DNA of 64,000 nt, from assembly GCA_027886175.1 (NCBI GenBank), contig JAJNNQ010000009.1:18201501-18265500 (forward strand), read 5' to 3'. The notes below the pieces were generated by a model. The model saw only the letters and a list, made by a program, of their open reading frames with translations. It did not search any database and was not told where the DNA came from. The stretch's first letter is position 1; every line of letters begins with the position of its first letter. Source of the DNA: Phylloscopus collybita. Taxonomy: Eukaryota; Chordata; Aves; Passeriformes; Phylloscopidae. Below, piece after piece: positions 11,240 through 23,644 of this stretch. The position numbers and the translations under genes are program-made.

Positions 11240-11850
11240 ATGTCAGTATTTTTTCAATTGGAGCATAGCTGGCTTCATCTCCTCTGTATCTCTGACTCTA
11301 GAAGCCATAGGGTCAACCTCGAGTCTCCCCTGGTGCTTTTTGCCAGAGCCTCCAGGAAAGGTCATTCTCTCCGACTGCACTGTGGAGCACGTTTTAACCT
11401 CTTGCTCTGTCCAGGCTGGCCCAAGAGCTACTGCATGTACTATCTCATGCTGATTTGTTTAATGGCTTTTCATTGCTCAGGGCCTCTCTTGAAATATTTT
11501 TTTTTTTCCTGATCACCTGATAGAGAGGGCTGACAATCACACTGTAATTTGGAATATTCGTTTTCCAAAAAAACCCCACAATGCCCAAGGATGGTTGCGT
11601 TTCCTTTTGGTTAGCTGGTTATTTTATTGATTGCTTCCATTGGGATCTGATGGCATCCACCTTGCCATTTTATTCCTAAAAATTGGATGTTCTGTGTAGG
11701 TCCCTTGAGCTTACTTTGCTTAATGGCAAAACTGCCTTCAGAAGGGCTTGAACAATTTTATTTTTCCTTTTGTCAGAAAATGCTACCCCACACAATGACA
11801 TCATCAGTGTAATACAGGTGTTCCAGAGGTTTACCCCATTCCAGTGCAGT
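11240..11850 (-). pseudogene. Decayed ERVL-type pol (reverse transcriptase) fragment
   Basis: On the minus strand, codons at 11800-11811 read Y-T-D-D, the Y-x-D-D catalytic motif of reverse transcriptase, followed by V-I-V-W-G. About 40 codons on, in the same frame, FLGIKW is readable at 11665-11682, a string typical of the region after the RT active site in ERVL-class pol genes. The gene is broken: an in-frame TGA lies at 11773-11775, only a few codons past the active site, and further stops and shifts follow. It can make no functional product. The 122-codon plus-strand frame at 11144-11512 is mostly antisense to this relic. The left limit is approximate. Confidence 0.75.
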
Positions 11851-13731
11851 GTGACATATATATAAAAAATATATATTTAATAGTAATTTTTTTTGGTGTA
11901 ACTATTCACAAAGTCTTTGTATCTTTATTTTTCTTGCTAAACCTAAAGTGAAAATTGAGTGTGCCCTTTCTATTTTACATGTACATTACATAGGTAGCTG
12001 AGACACAACTATTTTTGAAAATTATATGATAGAATATTCTGAGTAGAACAAATCAATTTTCACATCCTATAATCCTCATACAGGTTTCTAGCATTTCCAA
12101 ATTGGAATTAGAATGAAAATTCTTCAAGAATATGTATGGTAAATTTTTATGGTATTATAGTTATTGACTCAGGGACAAAGTAGGAAGCTGAGAGAAGCTG
12201 TAAATAATGTGCTATTACCCCTTAAAATTTTGACAGACTTCTCACAACAAATCAGTGAATAACTCTTAAGAATCCACTTCATATAGACTCACTATATACT
12301 ATCTCACAATATTTGGAATCCATGAGATGAGTTTTATAATACGAAACACTTTCCCTCACATTCTTTTTCGAAGTAACAATGTATGGTTTATTAAATACCT
12401 ATGAAGTTTATATCAAACAAATACACCTCAAATACGATCACTGAAGTTACTGTGGTGGCCTGAGGTTTGTTTCTACTTTAAATCTGCAGGAAATTAAGTC
12501 CTTCTATTAAGGATCTAAAACACAATTAAAGTTACTGAGTTAGAGCATGTTTAATTTACATTAATGTTGAATTCTTGGGCTTTGTTCTCTATGTTGATTG
12601 TAAGCAACAACAGAGATAGATTTAATAGAAGATGCTTGTGGACTCTACAGGAGCCTCTGAAGGGTTATTTATTTTGCTTGACAAATAAAAGCTGAGATAG
12701 GCAGATATACCTTTAGATAAGCCTGTCTTTCACCAGTAACTATGAAGGCAGCTTAGGTTTTGCTGTACTTATTGGCATAATTTAGGAAGACTGAGGCAGA
12801 CAGCAAGAATTCTTGAGCTTGCTATGCCATCTCTTTAATTAAAATTAAATATATGATATTTTATTTATTAGAAAGTTTAGCACACTTTGCTGAGAATATT
12901 TACTCTGTATTAACTTTTGTTACCTCTGTAAAGATGGGTTTTCTTTTGTGCTTTCTGATAGAGGTTCACTGTCAGTTTATCAAATACCGAAGACTTGTCT
13001 AAATTTTGACACACTAGAATCTTAGGAAACCTTGTATTACCATAAATTAAGCAAATGAAAAGACCACTGTTAATGGTCTGCCACAGCTATGAAACTCAAG
13101 CACTTCATATCCCTTTCAAATATTTTACTGTAGATCACAATTCACTGAAGTCTGGCTTGATTGATAATACAAGGCACTGGCTGACAGGGGAAAAAAAATC
13201 CCTATTTTACAGATATAGTGCTCTAATGAGCTACATAGTGTCTGTGCTTACTTCCCAACCATCAAAAGTTATGAGCTAGACACCAGCAGGCTTTGTGCAG
13301 ATAGCTTTGTGCAGGCTTTAGAGGGGCTGAAACAAAAGATGGTTAAAATGTTTTGAAATGCTTAACTTCTAAAACAGTTCTGTAAGACTGGTTTTATCAA
13401 CTAAGTGTGATTAATTTAGACAAAACCAAGATGTATCACGACTCAAATGTTATATTTCTTACAGGCTACTATTGGCTAATTCACTCCATAGCTTATTTAT
13501 TTACCACTTGGAATCCCAGCAAATTTACAAAAGCAAAAGCTTTAATACAGAATAGTAGCTCACTTTATAAGACTTTCCATACAGAAAAGAATTAGATAGG
13601 TCTCTTTCTATACAGATAGCAATGTGATCTGTTAGTATTTTTGGCATCAGATCATTTTAGTATACATCTGTAGAATATGATATTCAAGATATGGCAGATG
13701 AAAACACCCATGATAAATTGATTACATCTGC
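11851..13731. other. AT-rich unique sequence, no gene seen
   Basis: Starts with a TA-rich tract (about 11850-11880). The remaining 1.9 kb shows short domainless frames and no recognised repeat. A small direct duplication of GGCTTTGTGCAG-like units lies near 13290-13318. Confidence 0.5.
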
Positions 13732-14195
13732 CACAGAATCACAGACTGGTTGAAGCTGAAAGGCAGCCCTGAGGGTCATCTGGTCCACCTTACCAGTTCC
13801 AGAGCCAGTTGCTCAGGACCATGTCCAAAACAGACTTTTGGATATCTCTAAGAATGGAGACTCTTGCCTATCTGGGTGAGCTGTGCCAATGCTCAGTCAC
13901 ATATTGAAGTGATTCCTTATGTTCAGACAGAACTTCTGGTGCTTCAGTTTGTGCCTATTGCCCTATTGCTGGTGTACCTTCCCTTCAAACTTTTATACAC
14001 ATTGGGAAGATTCCCCTCTGCCTTCTCTTCTGCAGGATAAACACATCCAGGTTTCTCAGGATCTCATAATATGAAAAGTGTACCAGTCCCTTAATCATCT
14101 TAATGGCCTTTTTTGGGGTTCTCCAGTAGCTTCACATCTCTGATGTCTAATATGTCTGTGTGTTGCTTTTAGTGGGGCGCATGAAACTGAACACC
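13732..14195 (-). mobile_element. CR1 fragment, 3' half of a split element (minus)
   Basis: Begins CACAGAATCACAGACTGGTT, the antisense of the CR1 3' end, and proceeds through antisense UTR and ORF2 landmarks such as CCTTCTCTTCTGCAGGATAA near 14020 and CCCTTAATCATCTTAATGGC near 14089. It stops at GAAACTGAACACC. The same CR1 alignment resumes at 15411, so one minus-strand CR1 is interrupted by the plus-strand element between. Confidence 0.9.
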
Positions 14196-15410
14196 TTTGT
14201 TAGTAGTGGTCAATATACAACATTCCCCCTCACCAAGGGGAAGTCATTCTTGAACAACTCGTTAAACTTGTAAAATAAAGTGATTGGCCTGGTAGATTGG
14301 GAGGGAGCAATGGATACTGTCTACTTGGACCTGGGGAACATCTTTGACATCGTCTCCCATTACACCCTCATAGAGAGGCTGTTGATTGTAAGGGTTAGAT
14401 GACCAGACAGTGAGGCAGAGTTAAAATTCTCTGAATGACCTGGCCCAGAGTATGGTGATCAGTGGCACCAAGTTTAACTGGAGGGTAGTGACTACTGATC
14501 CACCCTAGGAGTCAATACTGGGTCCAACACTCTTCAATACCTTCATCAATGATCTGGATAATATAGTGAACTGTACTCTCAAGCAATTTTGCAGAAAGTA
14601 CTGAACTCAGACAAGTGGCTCTAGTATACCAGAGGGTTGCACTGCCATCCAGAGGGACCCCAAAAGGCTTTTCAACAGGAACCTCATGAAGTTCAACAAG
14701 TGGAATTGTCAATTTCTGCACCTGAGGAAGAATAACCACATGCACTGGTATATGCTAGGGTACAGCCAGCTGGAAAGCAGATTTGCTGAAAAAGATTGGG
14801 GAGTTCTAATGGAAACCAGATTTCAGAGGAGCCAGAATGTGCCCCTGCTGCAAAGAAAGCAAATGCTGTCCCATGCTGCTTTAGGCAGTGCGTTGCCAGC
14901 AGGTCAGGGGAAGTGATCCTCCCTCTTTATTCAGTGCTGATGAACCCACACCTGGAGTATTGTGTTCAGTTCTGACCTTCCCAGTACAAGAGGGACATGG
15001 ACATACTGAAAGGGCCACAAAGATGAACAAAGAATTGGGGCATCTTTCCCTTGAAAGACAAAGAGAGCTGGGATTGTTTATCCTGGAGAAGACTCAGAAG
15101 AAATTTCATCAATGTATATAAATAACCTAGGGAAGGTGCAAAAAGGATCTTTTCAGTGGTGCCCTGGGGACAGGACCAGAGGCAATGGACATAAACTAAA
15201 ACCAGCAAGTTTAGTACAGACATAAAAAACCACTATTTACTGTGAGGGTGACAGCACTGCTACATGTTGTTCAGAGAGGCTGGGGACCCTCCCCTCCTAG
15301 GAGATAATATGTAGATATGGTCTGGGACAATCTGCTCTAGGTAGGTGAAGTTGGTCAGGATGGTGAACAGAGGTTTTCCAATCTCAGAGACAGGCTTCTA
15401 AGGCTCTGTG
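14196..15410 (+). mobile_element. CR1 inserted inside another CR1
   Basis: A plus-strand, 5'-truncated CR1 of about 1.2 kb. It starts within the reverse transcriptase region (CCAAGGGGAAGTCATTCTTG near 14235). Motif A is readable as YLDLGNIFD near 14322-14350 with its aspartate kept. The downstream string SILGPTLFNTFINDLD is readable near 14511-14560. Motif C is destroyed: at 14588-14605 the codons read F-A-E-S-T-E where the family has two aspartates. The 3' UTR ends in decayed octamers (CTTCTAAGGCTCTGTG). ACACC flanks it on both sides (14191-14195 and 15411-15415), fitting a short target duplication. It inserted after the surrounding CR1. Confidence 0.88.
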
Positions 15411-15830
15411 ACACCATGCTCCAAATGGGGCCTTAGTAGTGCTGTGCAAAGGGGAATGTTGCCTAGTGCAGATCAGGATGTCATCAGCTTTCTTTTTCTG
15501 CAAGGACATCCCCAGGTCCTTTTCTGGAATCTGTGATCTATCTGGCTGGCCCTCAGCATCCCAATGATGGATGAGATTATTCCTCCTTCAGTGCAGAATC
15601 TTGCACTTCCCTTTGTTAACTTTTCATGAGGTGAGTTCATGAATTCATGCTGACTACTTACAAATACCTTCTTGTCCTTAATGTATCTAGAAATGGTTTC
15701 CAGGTTTGGGTGCTTCATCACCTTCCCAAACATCAAGATGAGGCTGAACACACTGGGTTCCTCTTTCCCTTTTTGAAGATAGATACCAGTATTGACTCAT
15801 TCACTCTGCTGTGGAGCTTTAAAAAGAAAC
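15411..15830 (-). mobile_element. CR1 fragment, 5' half of the split element (minus)
   Basis: Continues the antisense CR1 ORF2 begun at 13732. Landmarks are CCAAATGGGGCCTTAGTAGT at 15421, GACATCCCCAGGTCCTTTTC near 15504, CAGAATCTTGCACTTCCCTT near 15594, and a stretch near 15720-15780 antisense to the RT fingers region. Together the two halves make a CR1 of about 0.9 kb before interruption. Stops and indels rule out any product. Confidence 0.85.
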
Positions 15831-16734
15831 AAAAATAGTTTTCCTAGGAACATGAGAGTTAATAGCTCTTGATGAGATACCACAGGCAGTAAAAGCTAAA
15901 CAGGGTCTATTTGTTGTCCGAGAGTGTTATTGATTTTTTTTCCTTACACAATCTCCTGTAGAAGATGGAAATGCTTTCATTTAAAGTATTGTCACCATGT
16001 TAAAGTATGTCTTGTTAAACTAATAATTAAACTAATTTCCAAATTGTTACCTTTGTTTTAGTATTTCTATTTATTGTTTCAATTTGAATTACTGCTGAGA
16101 CTATATTCTATTAGGAGAATTCTAGAAGAATGTTTAACTAGAGTATCAGAGCCTAACTTGAATGAGTTCCAAAGGTTCTTACAGAGTTTAATGTTATCAT
16201 TAAGTTCAAGTGCTGCTCTGTCTTCTGACAGTAGTTTTCTGATGATGATACCAGCATTACATCTGCTCTGAGCATTGTGAGATGTCCAAGACCTGTCATT
16301 GACTTCCCAGCAGGCAAAAAAAAATAAAAAAAAAAAATCAATGAAGCAGAGTACATAGTCTTAAAGTTATTTCCTTTATAGATGACAATTAGAAGACTTT
16401 CACAAATAGAAACAGCAGAGAACTTTCTCCTATCTGCAGAAGACTGAAATAAAATCAAGCATAATAAATATTCTGGACAGGATTATTTCTTGTTATGAGT
16501 ACTGGTAAGAAAATCAAATGGTAGAGATATGACAAGTATAAAAATATAAAAGGATATGGTTGATTTTGGTAAAACGTAATAGACATTCTTCTGCATGCGA
16601 ACAAAAATTTATCTGGATTGTAATTAGATTTGTAATATATTTCTTTTTTTTTCATTTTTCATATTTTCATTCAATTGTAATTGTTTCCTTGTGGGTTTTA
16701 TTAATCCATAGACCTGTTTTTTTGACTAGTATAT
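15831..16734. other. AT-rich unique sequence, no gene seen
   Basis: Contains an interrupted A-run (about 16317-16337). No gene, LTR or CR1 recognised. Frames of up to 101 codons on either strand lack any known domain. Confidence 0.5.
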
Positions 16735-18201
16735 TGTGTTGGTTTAGCACAGATAGTAAAAACCAATTAGTGATTGACTTTGAAATTGACAAATAGATTA
16801 GCCACTTAAATATAGGTGTACACCTCTGGGTCACACACAGCTTAAATTCAGGAGGATCTTGGGAAGCTGAACTCATTCCTCCCTGCCTTGGAAGAGGTAA
16901 ACTGGCCCCAGCTCCCGGCTCCTGGGGGGCTGGGCCCAGCCAGCCCCTGCCTAGGCCAGGCATTTCTGGGAAGGTGTCAGACCGCTGACTCCTGGGCTGG
17001 GGGAGGGGAGGAGAATATGCCCTTCCTGGCTGGATCAGGTCTCCAGCAACTGCAAAACACTCTGCCTCTCCCCTCAGCTACTAGGGAGGGGAGGAGAGGC
17101 TGGAGCCTCTGATATGTAGCTCTGAGCTGGGCCACCCCAGGAGACCCAGGGGTGGGCAGGAGCCATCTACGTTCTGGGCTGCTGAGATTTCTGACTGCCC
17201 GAGCCTGCCTGAGCTCTGACCTCTCCAGCAGGGCTTCCCTCCATCTGCACAGCCTTGAAATTTGACACCATCAGCTAGCAGCCATTGAGACCTGGGCCAG
17301 CTTTAACTCTTTCCTGACACAGGTGGGACTTTTTTAAAAACTCTAGTCCTCCTGTTGAGTAAGGAGAAAAGAGACTGAGTGAACGTAAAGAAGACAGAGC
17401 ATGAAGTCGAGACAGAGAGTGTGAAAAGACTTTTGGGAAAAGGATTTGAGGAGATTGCCATTTTAAACTAAATTTGTCTCATTGAGACATGGAAATGAAC
17501 TTTATATGTAGATTATCCTTTAAACTATAAGAAACATATGCATCTGGGGAAATGTTCAAATTTGTGTGTGTGTATATTTTGAGCAAAGGTGTTTGTGATA
17601 TACTAGTGATATTGATCTTATGAGATGCTTGAACAGACAGAGAGAGATGAGAAACCTCCTGCTCCAATAAAGAAGTGAGAAGATATCTCTGTTCCTTGAG
17701 ATAAAGAATTCTTTGCCTTTAGAGTTAATAATCTTTAAAAGGTGACACCACAGTGTGTTTGAGTCCATGGCCCATAAGCAGTTTGGGAAGCTGCTAATGG
17801 GAGAAGTCACAGAAGCAGGTTTCCCTGGACGGCTGTTTTTGTGACTGTTAAAACCCACAAGAGAACTGTTCTTAGTTGTCAGTGGGGTCCATGACTCTAA
17901 GAGAGACTCCCCTCCTAGAGAATTGTTGAAAGACTGTTTTTGAATGGTAAAACTGACTAAAAACCACAAGTTGTCTCTTTATGTTGTTTGTTAGTAACCA
18001 AACACTTTGTGAGAGGAAGTGTTTTAAAGGTTTCATTTTTTTTCTCTTCATTCTTTAGTGTGTGTAAATAAACTATCTTTGTAACTTTTAAGTTGGGCCT
18101 GTTCTGCCTTTTCTCCTTAATCCTATTTCACAGCAGAAAACATTTGGACCACTACACTAAATTTAGCCAACAGAAAGAGAGGTGAACGTAAAACCACTAC
18201 A
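16735..18201 (+). mobile_element. Long ERV LTR with GC-rich segment
   Basis: Starts TGTGTTGGTTTAGCACAG and ends AAAACCACTACA, with TG...CA ends. AATAAA is at 18067-18072, followed by TTGGGCCTGTTCTGCC and a U5-like stretch. The segment from about 16885 to 17260 is strikingly GC-rich in an AT-rich neighbourhood, and runs of CTGGCC and GGGAGGGGAG recur. At about 1.47 kb it is long for an LTR, so it may hold an internal insertion. No viral gene follows and no target duplication was found. Frames at 16667-16963 (minus), 16888-17112 (plus) and 17556-17969 (minus) lie wholly or largely within it and are not genes. Confidence 0.65.
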
Positions 18202-19296
18202 TGAATGAATGTGTATATATATATGCTTCCATATGCTGGTTTTAATATATAAATATACAGTTTTTGAATAGGCAGGGTAGTTATCGTCCCTTTTGCCCTT
18301 ACATCTAAATTTCTTCTTTTATGCCTCTTCTCCTCAAATTCTTCTTTCTTGGTGTAGCTGAAACTCCAGATTGGTTGAAATCAATTGGATTTTTAGCATT
18401 GATTTGAAGAGAGTCAAGATGTCACTCATGGAGTTCATACACCGCAAATAGCTACAGAAAGAAAGCTTTCATTCTTCTCACTCTCCTAAAACTTCCACCT
18501 ATCAGGATCATTCAGCCAGCTTTACAGTTTGCATTCAGCAATACTTTACTATTTTGTAAAAACAACTTAGTCTCCTTTGCTCTTGTAATGTGTGGGGGAG
18601 GGGGGGGGAGTTAGTTTAAGCCCCAGATTTTACAAAAGTACAATTTAAACAATTGTTTTCTATTAAAAATTAATTAATTAAACTATTCAAGTGTTTTATT
18701 GAAAAAAATATGAAACACTGAGAAATATTAATTTATTTATTAATTTATTTTTATACATGAGAAAATTAATGTGTTGCTTCTCAGCTTCATCCACATAAAT
18801 TGGGATTCAGCATCTGTTGAAGATGGCTGTTAAGGAGAGCACAGATTGATTTTGAGACTACAGACTGGAAAGGATTCAGAGGGTGTTTCTGACTACTGGT
18901 TACCTCAGAGCAGCATCAAGCTTCTTTTAAGTGGTAGGCTGCATTTCCTATATGTTTCACAGCTACCCTGTGGCAATAAAATCAAACTGTGGTAAAATAT
19001 ATATTTATTTTTAACAAAAAATAAACTAGTAAGCAAATTCAGTTATTTGTCACAGCTGGATTTTAGATCAATTTTAAGAGAGTCATGCATTTAAAAGATC
19101 ACTCTGAGATCTACAGTTCTCTGATGCTACATTTCCTATTACATATTTTCTCTTTTTTCTATCAATGCAGAAAGCAAGTATACAGTAGCTGACAGCTGGC
19201 TTTTCATGGAAGGAGTATAGTATAACATAGAACATTAAATCTCTAATTCCTCTGGCTGTAGATATATCGTACATAAAATTTACTATCTGTCAGAAG
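18202..19296. other. AT-rich sequence with G-run, no gene seen
   Basis: Contains a G-rich run at 18593-18609 and TTAATTTATT-type tracts at 18660-18760. Nothing else is recognised. Confidence 0.5.
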
Positions 19297-19341
19297 ACCC
19301 AACCAAACAAAACAAAACAAACCAAACCAACCAACCAAACC

Positions 19342-19372
<31 letters not shown>

Positions 19373-19429
19373 ACAAAAACACACCAACAAACCACAAACA
19401 ACAACAACAACAACAACAACAAACCAAAT
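19297..19429. repeat. Compound A/C-rich simple repeat
   Basis: AACC, AAAAC, CAAAAA and finally pure CAA units follow one another, with one strand almost only A and C. Composition is the same as at 471-632. Confidence 0.93.
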
Positions 19430-20353
19430 ATGAAACCAGACATTCTTTGGGGTTTTTTTAAAGAAGTGTTAGAAGTTTGTTGAGGAGAAAACTTTCCACA
19501 GGACCATATTAACATCATAATGGGGTACTATCAGCATGATTGAAAATAAAATTATCTAAACTTGAACATATTTTCACTTTCAGTTTGGAAGTTTAATAGA
19601 TATCTCTTATTATGGAAAGAAAATGTAGAAAACACAATATATCCTCACTTGGAAAAAAAAAGGATGAAAATTATTATTTTAAGAATATGATAACTGTTGT
19701 TTTTATTTCGGTTTACATTTCCTTTTGTGCAAAATGAGAAACAACATTTAGTGTCAGAGATGCTCTGCATGAAATTATAATAAAGGGCAAGTAAATGTAA
19801 ATAGGTATGTCTAGCTTTTGCTTTTCTGAAATAAAACAGCTTGGATTAAAATAATGCATTTGTAATGAATGGGAAACAGCTCAGATGGTTCCTTTAGTTA
19901 AATTTGAATTTCCAGGGGGTTTTTTTCTCATATTTTCTTTTATTCCTAACTTATTACAAACCCTGTATTAAGGAATTTCATTATTTTGTTTTTTCCTTTA
20001 TGGTTTAACCCCAGAAGTGTGCTTTTTAGTATACTTCATAAGAATTAAACTTATTTCCTTTTATAAAATAGGTGTTAACCTAATGAGCAAGAAAATACAT
20101 GGAAACTGTGCAGATTGTGTATTTAATCTCTATTATGTTGCTCATCTCTCTTCCTGTTGTTCACTATATGAAAATGTCTTATTTCATTTTTTTAAGACAA
20201 ATATTTTTATGTTGTATTCTATCTGACTTCTGCTTTTTGATAAAATGCTCTCATGTCCTGTGGTAGCTTGTATTCCACAAAAACCTTAATTGCTGAAATA
20301 CACTCTTCGATCTTTATTTCAGTTGGGATCTGATATTAGTTGTTTCCCTTGTA
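19430..20353. other. AT-rich unique sequence, no gene seen
   Basis: No recognised element. It includes A-runs near 19650 and T-rich stretches around 19920-20010. Confidence 0.5.
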
Positions 20354-20939
20354 TGTTGGTTTCAGCTGGCATGTAATTAATTTTCTTTACAGTATCTAGT
20401 AGGGGGCTATGCTTTGTATTTGTGTTGAAAACAGTATTGATAACATTGAGATATTTTAGTTATTCCTGAGCAGCTCTTACAGAGCCAAGGCCTTTTCTGC
20501 TTCTTGTACCATCCTGTTAGCAAGGACGCTGGGGGGACACAAGAGTTTGGGAGGGGACACAGCCAGGACAGCTGACCCCAGCTGCCCTAAAGGATATCCC
20601 ATACCATGTGGTGCCATGCTCAATATATAAAGCAGGGGGAAGAAGAAGGAGGGCAGTGAAAGGCTGGAATGATGGTGTACATCTTTTCAAGTCACTGTTA
20701 CGTATGATGGACCCTGGCTTTCCTGGAAATGGCTGAACACCTGCCTACCCACAGGAAGCAGAGGATGAATTCCTTGTTTTGCTTTCCTTACATTTGTGAC
20801 TTTTACTTTATCTACTAAACTGTCTTTATTTCAGTCCATGAGTTTTCTAAATTTATCCTTCTGTCCCCCATCCCTCTGGTGGCAGAGTGAGTGATGGGCT
20901 GTGTGATACTTAGTTCAGGCTGAGCTTAAACCACTGACA
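20354..20939 (+). mobile_element. Solo LTR, abundant avian ERV family, copy 1
   Basis: Begins TGTTGGTTTCAGCTGG and ends TTAAACCACTGACA. Family landmarks run in order: GGGAGGGGACACAGCCAGGA near 20550, CATACCATGTGGTGCCATGC near 20600, the TATA box ATATATAAAG at 20623-20632, and CAGTCCATGAGTTTTCTAAA near 20832. Copies of the same family lie at 29229-29789 (same strand) and 63072-63633 (opposite strand). No internal viral sequence follows, so it is a solo LTR. No clear target duplication, in keeping with its age. Whether the family belongs to ERVL or ERVK was not settled from sequence alone. Confidence 0.85.
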
Positions 20940-23566
20940 CCTGGCCTAACCAAACTACACCTTAGCCCAGAAAATGGAATTTGTTAAGGCTTCAGTTGTT
21001 GTTGACACGTTGATACTGAGGAAGATTCAGATAGATTCTAAGATGACTGTGGCTTAATTTTTCCTTTATTTTTCTTAAAAATTACATTTTAATATATTTC
21101 ATTGTCATTAAAGCTGGATGAACTTGGAAATTTTATGTCCCTAAGCTACTATTAAGTAAACTGTTATTCTAATCAGCCAGCAAGTGTTATTTACTGTTAG
21201 CCAGTGTAATCAAGAACATGGCAATGATGAGAGATACTGTATGTAACTCTCTGAATTAAAAGAACAATTCCCTTCAGTTAACAAGACTGGAAATACAGTT
21301 TATGGTAAATGAAGACAAATCTGAAAAACTGATACCTTGTTGTTTCTTACAGGTTACAATAAAGTCTATGTTAATTTGTAATGTTTCCTTCATTTTCAAT
21401 TTTCCCCAGAAAAATAATTAACTTAAAATCCCAGACCCTCTCTTTTTGAATTTATACGTATGGGTGACTTCCTGTGTGAGAAATTTAAGTACTGCATGTG
21501 TTTAAAGAGGTTAGCCATGAAATGAAACCTCTGAACTGAGATAGAGTTGAAAACAATTTTTATTCTCCCCACCAACATAGCTATTGGTCAATTTATACCT
21601 GTTTTTCTCCTCCGAAATAATTGTAACATTGGGAAAAAATCTAGCATGTTCTGCTGCTAAGCTATTTCGCAACATTTTTAGCAACTATTCTTTAGTTATT
21701 ATGTTATGCCAATTCATTTCATTATACCAGGTACAAAAACAAACAAGGGCAATTAAGAGATATCCACTGCTTTCAAGATATTGCTTTAGTAACGCTAATG
21801 GCTTTTTAGTTTGGTAAGGTAACCTTGGAACAAAAAACTGCAAGATTGCCTTAAAACAATGTATAGGATCATTCTCTTCTGATGTTTCTCCTTTAATATT
21901 GACCACAGTTATATTAGACTTTGTGATTATGAAGGATGTTAAATCTACGTAAACGGAGTAAGATGGTAAAACTTTTCTGAGTGGTTCCATTGTCTGTGAT
22001 CCAATGTCTCTTTCTCATGCAGTCCAGCTGCATATATGTTTGGATCAAACTTCTGAGAAAATGGATAAATTGTGAAAAGAAGCTGTGAGAAAGTGCATAG
22101 GAAAGAGCCATAAATGATTACAAGGGTAAAAATGCAGGAAGAAGTAGAATAATTGACATAGGACAGCCAACAACTAAGGGATTATAGATGGAAAACAGTG
22201 ATGTAAAATATAAAAAAATCCCAAGGAAAAAAATACATGTAAAGATTATGATTTAACAACATCAATGATCAGCCCATCCCAAGAAGCAAGAGGGGCCACC
22301 CTTCTTCCTCTGATTAATTGTCTGAATCAGCACAGATATATGACATTTTTCATCTCAAATAGCAAACATGTTAATTGTTAATCTGGAGTAAATTAGTTTT
22401 GGTGTTTTGGTCATTTATTAAATATATTTATAGAAAAAAAAATTACACCATAATCTTAAATTATGTGAAAACTTCCTGAAATCTGTTTACAACTTTGAAA
22501 AGTTGCCTGTACTGTGCCTGAGAAACAAAATGTTAAAGATCATCTGAGCTGATATCCCAAATATGCAAAATACAATGCAAAATATACAATTTTACATCTG
22601 TAAAAACTGACAGATTATATTGTTAACAATCCAGAGTTCTTCAATGATAGATTTAGCAAATTTGTGTGATTTATTGACAGACTTCCATCAATTTGATAGT
22701 GTCTGTCTTAAATTTTTGGATGTATAGTAATTTTTTTTCCATTCAGAGTTAGACAGTAAATTCATTTATGGCAAATTAATTATCTGCCTTTTTTAATATA
22801 TAGATTTAAATCAATAGTTTTTAATGATGTACTTGCCTTTGGTAACTTCTTCCAAATAAAATTAGTCTTTGATGTTAGTATTCTTCATATTCTGCATCAC
22901 ATCAAGAAATATAAATGTTCCATCACTATTTTTATGTTATTTTCTAGGTGTGGAAGGACTAAGGATTTATTAGCCCTTTTACATTGCCATCATTATCATG
23001 CATTTCACATACTGAATAAATGATGAACTGTGGTTGCAGAAAGAATTTTATTAAAAAAAAAAAAAGCCCACCACCCTGTCAGAAAGTGTGAAAAGCCATA
23101 GCTCTGCTTTTACCTGAATCGTAGAACAAGAAAAAAATTACCTCTTTAGTGCTTCCAGCATTGTTCAGAGAATTCTGCCACTGTGAACTACAGTTCAGCT
23201 TGCTCTACACAACCAAATGTGAGAGGCTATGTATTTGAGGTTCTGCAGTCTCTCATTTCCCTGAATCACATGTAGTGCTTGAGGAGCAAGAGTATAATTT
23301 CTAAATAATTTTTAAAGTGGTAAAAAAAAAAGAGAAAAGAAAATTTAGGAATCACAAATGTCACTGATCTTGATATTAAACAGGAATGATGATAAAATTT
23401 GCTGGCAGAAGTATTTTCACTATTTCACAAATTGAAAAATACATTTCCTGTCCTGTGAATGTGAATGCTAAATGAAGTACAGGAGTTAATGATCATGTTT
23501 TCTTATCTGAAAACAGATGTAGTAATAAGGCAGAACAGCTTGCAAGTTTAGGCTTTTAGGCTTTTA
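20940..23566. other. AT-rich unique sequence, no gene seen
   Basis: 2.6 kb with no recognised repeat apart from short A-runs (for example near 23050-23065). The 21685-21990 (minus, 101 codons) and other frames lack known domains. Confidence 0.5.
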
Positions 23567-23644
23567 GGAAGGAAGGAAGGAAGGAAGGAAGGAAGGAAGG
23601 AAGGAAGGAAGGAAGGAAGGAAGGAAGGAAGGAAGGAAGGAAGG
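23567..23644. repeat. (GGAA)n microsatellite
   Basis: About 19 uninterrupted GGAA units, preceded by a small tandem of TAGGCTTTT (about 23549-23567). The purity implies recent length change, so it should be polymorphic. GGAA is the core of ETS-family binding sites. A regulatory role here is only a possibility. Confidence 0.98.

Noticed and set aside
11144..11512. 122-codon plus-strand open frame
   Set aside because: Mostly antisense to the decayed ERVL pol fragment, so the open frame is a by-product.
17556..17969. 137-codon minus-strand open frame
   Set aside because: Lies wholly in the LTR at 16735-18201, antisense to it.
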